The notes beneath the pieces are model-generated. The model made no database searches, was not told where the DNA came from, and worked only from the letters and a program-made list of their open reading frames with translations. This document shows, one piece after another, positions 45,740 to 54,872 of a stretch of 64,000 nucleotides of DNA (positions are counted from its first letter, which is position 1; each line of letters begins with the position of its first letter). This DNA comes from Dendrophyllia cribrosa (taxonomy: Eukaryota; Cnidaria; Anthozoa; Scleractinia; Dendrophylliidae). Where the stretch lies: contig JAJLRJ010000008.1 in the NCBI GenBank assembly GCA_024195265.1, positions 4,710,001 through 4,774,000 on the forward strand. The letters are read 5' to 3'. Position numbers and translations under genes: made by a program.

Positions 45740-45933
45740 ACGAGAATTTAGTTTTATCGACTGAGTCGATAAGGTAAATTAACCACCGTAAAAAGATTCA
45801 AATAGCTGACGTTTCGAGCGCTAGCCCTTCGTCGGAGCGAATCAAGGAATTGTGGGTAGTGTGTGGTTTTATATAGTAAGCGGTGGAGCTACGCTATTGG
45901 TGGAAATTTGGTGACGTGAAAAACAAATGTAGA

Positions 45934-48645
45934 TTAGTTGAATGAAAAGCGTTCGTTGATTCCGTGGGGTTTGAGAGTGCCGATTTGAAAGATGATTTTT
46001 TGTTCTAGGTTTTTACGGCTTTCTGTGTTACCCTGGTGTAGGGAAAGGCCGCAGATTGTCATGTGTTGTTTAGAATGGTTAGTAAGATTAAAATGGCGCG
46101 CGACTGGTTTGGATGCGTCTTTGTCATTTTTTTCAACGTCTCGGAGATGTTCACGAAAACGGTCGCCCAGTCTCCTCCCTGTTTCGCCAATGTATATCTT
46201 TTTGCAAAAAGTACATGTAATGCAGTAGATAACATTTACGGAGGTGCATGTAAAACGATCAGTGATTTTAATAGATCGTTTGGGTCCTGTTATTTTGTCC
46301 GCGTTGTGAATGAAAGGACAAGTGTTACATCGTGTGCGTGTGCATTTGAAAGTTCCCGGTACATCGTCAGATTTCAGTGCGCTCGTAACTAGAAAGTTGC
46401 CTATGTTTTTGTCACGTTTGAATGAAATTAGTGGGGGTTGTGAAAAAATTCTGCCAGTTTCGGGGTCGTTTTGGAGTAATTTGAAATTTTTTAAAATGAT
46501 GCTTTTGACTGTGTTGTTGTGTGGGTGGAAAGTGAGGGTGAATGGAATTCTCTCGTTCTCTTCCTTCTGTGGCGTTTGTAGTGATGAATGTCTGTCGATC
46601 TGTTGTGCACGTTGTTGGCCCGTATTAACAACAGAGTCAGGGTACCCACGTTTCTTGAAAAACTGGCACATTTCTTCTGATTTGTTGGAAAAATCAGAGT
46701 CATCACTACATAGACGTCGAAGTCTGAGAAATTGAGAATACGGAATGGCGTTTTTAACGTGCGATGGATGTGAGGATGAATGTAACAGATAACTGTGGGA
46801 ATCTGTAGGTTTGTAGTGCACACTTGTGGATAAACTGTTACCGTTGATTGAAATATTAATGTCAAGAAAAGCGACTGAGGTTTCGGAAATTTCCCAGGTA
46901 TATTTTAGAGCTGGATGAAAAGTATTGACAGAAGTTATGAATTGATTAAGTTCCTCTTTACTGGAAGAGGTAGCGCCAATGCAATCATCGATGTAGCGGC
47001 CGTAGAGTTCGGGTTTGGTTCCGTGGTACTGATTAAAAAATTTGTCTTCGATGTGGCCTACAAAAAGGTTAGCGTAGCTTGGTCCCATTTTGGTGCCCAT
47101 GGCGACTCCATTTACTTGTTTGTAGTAGTTTTGGGAAAATGAAAAACAGTTAAGTGTCAAAACTAATTCGGCTAAGCGGAGCAGTGTTTCTGAGCTTGGG
47201 TTTTGAATGGAGCGCTGGTCGAAAAAATATTTTAGTGCTTGAAGTCCTTCGTCATTGGGGATGACGGTATATAAAGAGGTAATGTCCATAGTGAAAATTA
47301 ATTTGTTTTCGCTGGCAAAACTGAAATCCCGGAAAATTTCGAGTGCGTGATTGGTGTCCTTAATGTACGAGGGTAGTGATTTGACAATGGGGGCCATGAT
47401 TTTGTCTAAATAGCTAGAAATTAGTTCGGTAGGACAGCTACAAGCGGAAACAATGGGTCGGCCCGGATTGTTTGGTTTATGAATTTTAGGTTTGAAATAA
47501 ACGCGTGAGGTTCTAGGAGTAGTGATGATGAGATTGTTGGCGGTAACTGGTAATTGTTGTTTAGTAATGAGGTCTTGGATAGTTTCTTTGACAATTTTTT
47601 GGTTGGTAGAAGTGAGATCTTTATCAACTTTGGCATAGAAAGCGGTGTCAGAAAGTTGCCGAAAAGCCTCTTGTCGGTAAAGGTCGGTCCGCCAAACAAC
47701 TACCGCCCCGCCTTTGTCGGCCGCTTTGATAACAATGTCGCGTCGTTTGCTAAGACTTTTGAGCGCTGCCCATTCTCCTGTTGAAAGGTTGGAAATTTTG
47801 GTGTGGCGGTTAAATTTAAGTTTTTGGACATCGTGACGACATTTTTTGACGAAAAAATCTAGAGAAGAAAACTGGCCCTCTGGGGGAGTCCATTTTGATT
47901 TGCGAACGTTGAGTGTTTCAAAAACATCTTTTTCCGAGGTGTTAGAATTGTCTTCTTTGTCGTGGAAAAAAGCTCTTAATTGCACGCGGCGAAGGAATTT
48001 TTCAACATCTTGTTTGACTGAAAATTCGTCGGTTTGTTTCGCTATAGGAACAAAGTTTAAACCTTTACTAAGAACGGACCTCTCTGGGTTAGAAAGCGGC
48101 AAATTTTCCGGAATGGTAACGACGCCATTGTGACTATCGAATGAATGGTCGCCGGATAATTGAGGACCTATTAACTGTTCAAGTTTTTGGGTCTTGATTT
48201 GGTTAAGGCTGTTGAACAGTTTAGCATTGAGTTCTTGAATTTTAGCGCGAATTGATTGTACTAAGACAGCTGGACAAATTTTGGAAAGTTCGGAACGGTA
48301 TTGGATAATTTCCTTTTCGAGATTGTTACGTTTAAGGCACATAGCTCTGATAGTGATCCTCATAATATTACGCGAGAAAGAATTTTGGGCATGGTGAATT
48401 TCGTGGAAATATTGTTGATTGGAATCAGAGAATGTAGAAGCGTGAAAATTTGAACGAAACCCTTTAGGAATGACTTTGGATTGGAGGCAACGGCCGATGA
48501 AATTGATGTGACTACAAAACCTAGTTTTGGTAAAGATGTGAGTGGCTAAACGAAAGGCTAAATTAGTGGAAATGGGGGGAAAAGGAATAAGATAACTTAC
48601 GATTTCCTGGCGTAGCTCCTTGGTGAGTGTCTTGAGGTTAGGCAT
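45934..48645 (-). CDS. Penelope-like reverse transcriptase/GIY-YIG endonuclease, 903 aa
   Basis: A single uninterrupted frame. The N-terminal third is basic and helical. The RT core starts near residue 303 with VIKAADKGGAVVVW, then RVYFKPKIHKP, motif A FTMDITSLYT, motif B GVAMGTKMGPSYANL, and the catalytic YIDD at 551-554. Near the C-terminus a CTRTRCNTCPF cysteine motif precedes the GIY-YIG domain (about 804-900): VIYCITC, KKIYIGETGRRLGDRFREHL and LEQKII with the catalytic Glu. All catalytic residues are present, so the protein could be active. The start ATG at 48645 is the first in frame. The protein copies its RNA into DNA at a nick made by its own endonuclease. Confidence 0.93.
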   Translation of the reverse strand: MPNLKTLTKELRQEIVSYLIPFPPISTNLAFRLATHIFTKTRFCSHINFIGRCLQSKVIPKGFRSNFHASTFSDSNQQYFHEIHHAQNSFSRNIMRITIRAMCLKRNNLEKEIIQYRSELSKICPAVLVQSIRAKIQELNAKLFNSLNQIKTQKLEQLIGPQLSGDHSFDSHNGVVTIPENLPLSNPERSVLSKGLNFVPIAKQTDEFSVKQDVEKFLRRVQLRAFFHDKEDNSNTSEKDVFETLNVRKSKWTPPEGQFSSLDFFVKKCRHDVQKLKFNRHTKISNLSTGEWAALKSLSKRRDIVIKAADKGGAVVVWRTDLYRQEAFRQLSDTAFYAKVDKDLTSTNQKIVKETIQDLITKQQLPVTANNLIITTPRTSRVYFKPKIHKPNNPGRPIVSACSCPTELISSYLDKIMAPIVKSLPSYIKDTNHALEIFRDFSFASENKLIFTMDITSLYTVIPNDEGLQALKYFFDQRSIQNPSSETLLRLAELVLTLNCFSFSQNYYKQVNGVAMGTKMGPSYANLFVGHIEDKFFNQYHGTKPELYGRYIDDCIGATSSSKEELNQFITSVNTFHPALKYTWEISETSVAFLDINISINGNSLSTSVHYKPTDSHSYLLHSSSHPSHVKNAIPYSQFLRLRRLCSDDSDFSNKSEEMCQFFKKRGYPDSVVNTGQQRAQQIDRHSSLQTPQKEENERIPFTLTFHPHNNTVKSIILKNFKLLQNDPETGRIFSQPPLISFKRDKNIGNFLVTSALKSDDVPGTFKCTRTRCNTCPFIHNADKITGPKRSIKITDRFTCTSVNVIYCITCTFCKKIYIGETGRRLGDRFREHLRDVEKNDKDASKPVARHFNLTNHSKQHMTICGLSLHQGNTESRKNLEQKIIFQIGTLKPHGINERFSFN

Positions 48646-49111
48646 CGTTGTCTTCGGTTCGTTCGGTGAGAAAGCTGTTGAGTAAGAAATATTGATGTAA
48701 AAAGTTAATGGTCGCAGCGAATAAACAACAAATGAATGGGGTTAGTTTCTAGAGAAACTGTGGTGCTGCGTCGGTGGGGGGATGAAACACGAGAATTTAG
48801 TTTTATCGACTGAGTCGATAAGGTAAATTAACCACCGTAAAAAGATTCAAATAGCTGACGTTTCGAGCGCTAGCCCTTCGTCGGAGCGAATCAAGGAATT
48901 GTGGGTAGTGTGTGGTTTTATATAGTAAGCGGTGGAGCTACGCTATTGGTGGAAATTTGGTGACGTGAAAAACAAATGTAGATTAGTTGAATGAAAAGCG
49001 TTCGTTGATTCCGTGGGGTTTGAGAGTGCCGATTTGAAAGATGATTTTTTGTTCTAGGTTTTTACGGCTTTCTGTGTTACCCTGGTGTAGGGAAAGGCCG
49101 CAGATTGTCAT

Positions 49112-50956
49112 GTGTTGTTTAGAATGGTTAGTAAGATTAAAATGGCGCGCGACATTGTTATCAAAGCGGCCGACAAAGGCGGGGCGGTAGTTGTTTGGCG
49201 GACCGACCTTTACCGACAAGAGGCTTTTCGGCAACTTTCTGACACCGCTTTCTATGCCAAAGTTGATAAAGATCTCACTTCTACCAACCAAAAAATTGTC
49301 AAAGAAACTATCCAAGACCTCATTACTAAACAACAATTACCAGTTACCGCCAACAATCTCATCATCACTACTCCTAGAACCTCACGCGTTTATTTCAAAC
49401 CTAAAATTCATAAACCAAACAATCCGGGCCGACCCATTGTTTCCGCTTGTAGCTGTCCTACCGAACTAATTTCTAGCTATTTAGACAAAATCATGGCCCC
49501 CATTGTCAAATCACTACCCTCGTACATTAAGGACACCAATCACGCACTCGAAATTTTCCGGGATTTCAGTTTTGCCAGCGAAAACAAATTAATTTTCACT
49601 ATGGACATTACCTCTTTATATACCGTCATCCCCAATGACGAAGGACTTCAAGCACTAAAATATTTTTTCGACCAGCGCTCCATTCAAAACCCAAGCTCAG
49701 AAACACTGCTCCGCTTAGCCGAATTAGTTTTGACACTTAACTGTTTTTCATTTTCCCAAAACTACTACAAACAAGTAAATGGAGTCGCCATGGGCACCAA
49801 AATGGGACCAAGCTACGCTAACCTTTTTGTAGGCCACATCGAAGACAAATTTTTTAATCAGTACCACGGAACCAAACCCGAACTCTACGGCCGTTACATC
49901 GATGATTGCATTGGCGCTACCTCTTCCAGTAAAGAGGAACTTAATCAATTCATAACTTCTGTCAATACTTTTCATCCAGCTCTAAAATATACCTGGGAAA
50001 TTTCCGAAACCTCAGTCGCTTTTCTTGACATTAATATTTCAATCAACGGTAACAGTTTATCCACAAGTGTGCACTACAAACCTACAGATTCCCACAGTTA
50101 TCTGTTACATTCATCCTCACATCCATCGCACGTTAAAAACGCCATTCCGTATTCTCAATTTCTCAGACTTCGACGTCTATGTAGTGATGACTCTGATTTT
50201 TCCAACAAATCAGAAGAAATGTGCCAGTTTTTCAAGAAACGTGGGTACCCTGACTCTGTTGTTAATACGGGCCAACAACGTGCACAACAGATCGACAGAC
50301 AGTCAGCACTACAAACGCCACAGAAGGAAGAGAACGAGAGAATTCCATTCACCCTCACTTTCCACCCACACAACAACACAGTCAAAAGCATCATTTTAAA
50401 AAATTTCAAATTACTCCAAAACGACCCCGAAACTGGCAGAATTTTTTCACAACCCCCACTAATTTCATTCAAACGTGACAAAAACATAGGCAACTTTCTA
50501 GTTACGAGCGCACTGAAATCTGACGATGTACCGGGAACTTTCAAATGCACACGCACACGATGTAACACTTGTCCTTTCATTCACAACGCGGACAAAATAA
50601 CAGGACCCAAACGATCTATTAAAATCACTGATCGTTTTACATGCACCTCCGTAAATGTTATCTACTGCATTACATGTACTTTTTGCAAAAAGATATACAT
50701 TGGCGAAACAGGGAGGAGACTGGGCGACCGTTTTCGTGAACATCTCCGAGACGTTGAAAAAAATGACAAAGACGCATCCAAACCAGTCGCGCGCCATTTT
50801 AATCTTACTAACCATTCTAAACAACACATGACAATCTGCGGCCTTTCCCTACACCAGGGTAACACAGAAAGCCGTAAAAACCTAGAACAAAAAATCATCT
50901 TTCAAATCGGCACTCTCAAACCCCACGGAATCAACGAACGCTTTTCATTCAACTAA
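49112..50956 (+). pseudogene. 5'-truncated Penelope-like ORF, 614 aa, with antisense-derived start
   Basis: From residue 14 on it matches residues 303-903 of the 903-residue protein almost exactly (for example, RQSALQT here against RHSSLQT). It keeps the RT motifs, YIDD and the whole GIY-YIG domain. Residues 1-13 come from the reverse strand of the 3' end of the other copy, across the inverted junction. The N-terminal third is missing, so I treat it as a defective copy even though the frame is open. Confidence 0.85.
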
Positions 50957-51029
50957 TCTACATTTGTTTTTCACGTCACCAAATTTCCACCAATAGCGTA
51001 GCTCCACCGCTTACTATATAAAACCACAC

Positions 51030-51160
51030 ACTACCCACAATTCCTTGATTCGCTCCGACGAAGGGCTAGCGCTCGAAACGTCAGCTATTTGAATCTTTTT
51101 ACGGTGGTTAATTTACCTTATCGACTCAGTCGATAAAACTAAATTCTCGTGTTTCATCCC
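51030..51160 (+). other. Penelope terminal region with hammerhead-like motif
   Basis: TCCGACGAAGGGCTAGCGCT then CGAAACGTC resembles a hammerhead ribozyme core (CUGANGA ... GAAAC) with a short GGGC/GCUC stem. The first core reads CCGACGA, so the conserved U is C. Penelope-like elements are known to carry minimal hammerheads in their terminal repeats. The same motif occurs in the other copies (minus strand near 45810-45840 and 48860-48890). Confidence 0.4.
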
Positions 51161-51204
51161 CCCACCGACGCAGCACCACAGTTTCTCTAGAAACTAACCC
51201 CATT

Positions 51205-51218
51205 CAAAAATGCCAAAC
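51205..51218. repeat. target-site duplication, right copy
   Basis: CAAAAATGCCAAAC, identical to the left copy. Confidence 0.85.
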
Positions 51219-51337
51219 ATCGATCTCTCGCACTGATAAGCATATTGTCAATTTATTTCCCGTTTTACTGCCGATTCTTTGCAATGTCTGTATCGGAGCA
51301 GTTCTTCGCTGCCTGTGGTGAGTAATTTCAAGACTTT

Positions 51338-53030
51338 TTTCAAGAAAGAACAATAGAAACACACGGCAAAACAGCGTCGTTACCTCAGTCCATCAGATTT
51401 AATAAAAAATTTGGACTTTGGGACTGGACTTCTGTGGATTATGGACTGGGGAATGCGTGTCATATTAATGTCGATTTTTACTGACTTTATTACTTTTTGT
51501 GGTCACTAGGTTACTAGTAACCACTATGTTGTCACCTGTGTAAGTAAGTACGACTTTCCGAAGCGCGAAGTTGTGCCAAGTTCACCCGATTGCTGTACGA
51601 TGAGACAGTTCTGATAGCTTCGGATTAGACGACTCGATTGTCAAGGAAGTTCTGTTTGTACGTGCGCGCTTAATTTGGATCCGTGGGAAAGGTAAACGGA
51701 GCTTTCTCGTTCTTTTTACTACTTTACCAAGCACAGCTTTCACCAAATGTGGCCAAGTATTGTTTTCAAAGATTATTTTAGGTGCTTTCGTGGTTTGGAA
51801 AAAGGTTTTAGTGAAAAATCGAGCTCTGAATCGAAGTGTTTGTTTGCAGACCATGAGCTATCCGAACTCATGATTCAAACGCCGCCAGCATTTCATTTCT
51901 GTACCTTTGACCATTCAGAACTGTTTTTTTTTTTATTAGCGAAAGCATTATTATACGAATCATTTTTCCGGATAAGATTGGCATTCTATTACACAGGAAA
52001 AGTCGGCGATTTTAGAAAGTGTAATAAAAATAGGTTGCTGAATTGAATTATTTTGTGATGTTTATTATATTTTCGCAGACGCTAGCCGGTTCCTCGCAGT
52101 AATTAGGATACAATATATCGCCAAGACTTCCAGAAGCAGAAAATCACTGAATTCTGAAAAGTGTTTGACTCTTTTAATCAAAGGAAAGACATTTTCATTC
52201 AAGGAAATATGAGTTTCATTCAAAAGTTTTGACCTTTTATAGAAAATATATTTTAGATTCAGTGATTATAAAAACAGCTTCATATCAAATTACATTTGAC
52301 ATAAAATTTGCATAAAGCAAAATTGTGTATTTGCGACAACACTTTGAAGAAACTGTGAAGCCTGGAAAAAACTTATTATAGATGACAAAATCAAAGCATT
52401 TTTTAAAGAACCAGCCTTAAGTTATGGAAACATTTCATTTCGATTTGGTCTTAAAATCACGGAAAGATTTTAGTGAATGCGTCACGCAACGTTTATTTAC
52501 AAAATGTTTGACCAATTCATAGCAATTCTCACCAAAGATTTGAAAACTTTAAAAAAATCCCGGATCTCCTGAATGCGATTTCCTGTTTATTTAGAGCCTA
52601 CAAAAAGTTTATGGCAATCCGGGCAGGAGGGGGTATCTGGGTTAAAAATCAAGGTGCGAGGGTTGGTCGGCCTGGCCGGGAAATCCGGGCGGGGGAGGGG
52701 TAAAAAAACATTGCATCCGTCGGGGTGGGGGGATTTTTTCTGGAATAACCCATTTTACACTGGTTGCATGCGATTAAGTAACACAGGAAAACTAAATCTT
52801 TATATTGATTATCAAATTTTTTTTTACAGCATGTCATCTACTGCCAATTTTTTTAAGTAGTCTTTTCAAATGTAACAGAAATAATTCACAGCTTGGAAAG
52901 TTATAGACGAGTGTGGATTTGATCGGAATCAATAAATTAAATATTAAAAGCGAGCACAGAAAAATTGGTAACTTCAATCGCGCGTCTTAGAGTCTCTTGC
53001 GCATGAGTATAGGCTAAGTGTAGCCTCTTG
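51338..53030 (+). repeat. tandem duplication Y, copy 1 (1.69 kb)
   Basis: It runs from TTCAAGAAAGAACAATAGAA to GTGTAGCCTCTTGT and recurs directly after itself at 53031-54872. The copies are highly similar. It contains a repeat block with CCGGGCAGGAGGGGGTATCT and GGGGTGGGGGGA; frames there are not genes. Confidence 0.85.
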
Positions 53031-54872
53031 TTTCAAGAAAGAACAATAGAAACACACGGCAAAACAGCGTCGTTACTTCAGCCCATCAGATTTAATAAAA
53101 CATCTGGACTTTGGGACTGGACTTCTGTGGATTATGGACTAGGGAATGCGTGTCATATTAATGTAGATTTTTACTGACTTTATTGCTTTTTGTGGTTACT
53201 AGGTTACTAGTAACCACTATGCTGTCACCTATGTAAGTAAGTCCGACTTTCCGAAGCGCGAAGTTGTGCCAAGTTCACCCGATTGCTGTACGATGAGACA
53301 GTTCTGATAGCTTCGGATTAGACGACTCGATTGTCAAGGCAGTTCTGTTTGTACGTGCGCGCTTTGGATTCGTGGAAAAGGTAAACGGAGCTTTCTCGTT
53401 ATTTTTACTGCTTTACCAAGCACAGCTTTCACCAAATGTGGCCAAGTATTGTTTTCAAATATTATTTTAGGTATTTTCTTGGTTTGGAAAAAGGTTTTAG
53501 TGAAAAATCGAGCTGTGAATCGAAGTGTTTGTTAGCAGACCATGAGCTATCCGAACTCATGATTTAAACGCCGCCAGCATTTCATTTCTGTACCTTTGAC
53601 CATTCAGAACTGTTTTTTTATTAGCGAAATCATTATTATACGAATCATTTTTCCGGATAAGATTGGCATTCTATTACACAGGAAAAGTCGGCGATTTTAG
53701 AAAGTATAATAAAAATAGGTTGCTGAATTGAATTATTTTGTGATGTTTATTATATTTTCGCAGACGCTAGCCGGTTCCTCGCAGTAATTAGGATACAATA
53801 TATCGCCAAGACTTCCAGAAGCAGAAAATCACTGAATTCTGAAAGGTGTTTGACTCTTTTAATCAAAGGGAAGACATTTTCATTCAAGGAAATATGAGTT
53901 TCATTCAAAAGTTTTGACCTTTTATAGAAAATATATTTTAGATTCAGTGATTATAAAAACAGCTTGATATCAAATTACATTTGACATAAAATTTGCACAA
54001 AGCAAAATTGTGTATTTGCGACAACACTTTGAAGAAACTGTGAAGCTTGGAAAAAACTTATTACAGATGGCAAAATCAAAGCATTTTTTTAAAGAACCAG
54101 CTTTAAGTTATGGAAACATTTCATTTCGATTTGGTCTTAAAATCACGGAAAGATTAGACTGCTAGCTGTCCCTTTTCAGCCAATCGAGCGGCGCGCTAAT
54201 CACAAAAACAAGCTCGGCGAGACTGGAGCGAGCGCACTCAATCGCCGATCGCGTATGTGCTCGCCCGCTCGACTATCTAGAGAGGAACTGCTAGCAGTCT
54301 ACGGAAAGATTTTAGTGAATGCGTCACGCAACGTTTATGTACAAAATGTTTGACCGATTCATAGCAATTCTCACCAAAGATTTGAAATCTTTAAAAAAAT
54401 CCCGGATCTCCTGAATGCGATTTCCTGTTTATTTAGGGCCTACAAAAAGTTAATGGCCATCCGGGCAGGAGGGGGTATCTGGGTTAAAAATCAAGGTGCG
54501 AGGGTTGGTCGGCCTGGCCGGGAAATCCGGGCGGGGGAGGGGTAAAAAAATATTGCATCCGTCGGGGGGGGGGGGGGGGGGATTTTTTCTGGAATAACCC
54601 ATTTTACACTGGTTGCATGCGATTAAGTAACACAGGAAAACTAAATCTTTATATTGATTATCAAATTTCTTTTTACAGCATGTCATCTACTGCCTATTTT
54701 TTTAAGTAGTCTTTTCAAATGTAACAGAAATAATTCACAGCTTGGAAAGTTATAGACGAGTGTGGATTTGATCGGAATCAATAAATTAAATATTAAAAGC
54801 GAGCACAGAAAAATTGGTAACTTCAATCGCGCGTCTCTTGCGCATGAGTATAGGCTAAGTGTAGCCTCTTGT
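53031..54872 (+). repeat. tandem duplication Y, copy 2 (1.84 kb)
   Basis: Same order as 51338-53030. It has an extra MITE with its target duplication (54145-54300) and a longer G-run at about 54565-54581. After GTGTAGCCTCTTGT it passes into unrelated DNA (TACTTGGGCGG). Confidence 0.85.
54156..54300. mobile_element. 145-bp MITE present only in copy 2 of duplication Y
   Basis: The ends are AGACTGCTAGC and GCTAGCAGTCT. ACGGAAAGATT flanks both sides (54145-54155 and 54301-54311). The empty site is visible in copy 1 at about 52457-52467. Internal DNA is GC-rich. The 9-11-bp duplication suits a Mutator-like or related mobiliser. Confidence 0.85.

Larger units (their letters stand above)
45740..51204. 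mobile_element. composite Penelope-like retroelement, 5,465 bp
   Basis: Three joined pieces: 45740-48788 is a full 3,049-bp unit on the minus strand; 48789-49153 is a 365-bp copy of that unit's 3' end in tandem just upstream of it; 49154-51204 is a 5'-truncated unit on the plus strand. The tandem and inverted pieces meet at 49148-49153, where both parents share CGCGAC. A single 14-bp duplication brackets the whole. Tandem or inverted partial copies and variable target duplications are usual for Penelope-like elements. The pieces are nearly identical, so the insertion is recent. Confidence 0.9.
45088..51337 (+). repeat. tandem duplication X, copy 2, split by the Penelope insertion
   Basis: Sequence of copy 1 resumes here, is cut at 45739, and continues at 51219 (ATCGATCTCTCGCACTG). 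Removing the insertion and one target duplicate restores the order seen in copy 1 (AATGTCAAACATCGATCTCT there). Confidence 0.75.

Noticed and set aside
46063..46735. Plus-strand open frames across the Penelope region
   Set aside because: They are antisense to the intact RT/endonuclease frame and recur mirrored in the inverted copy, as expected for shadows.
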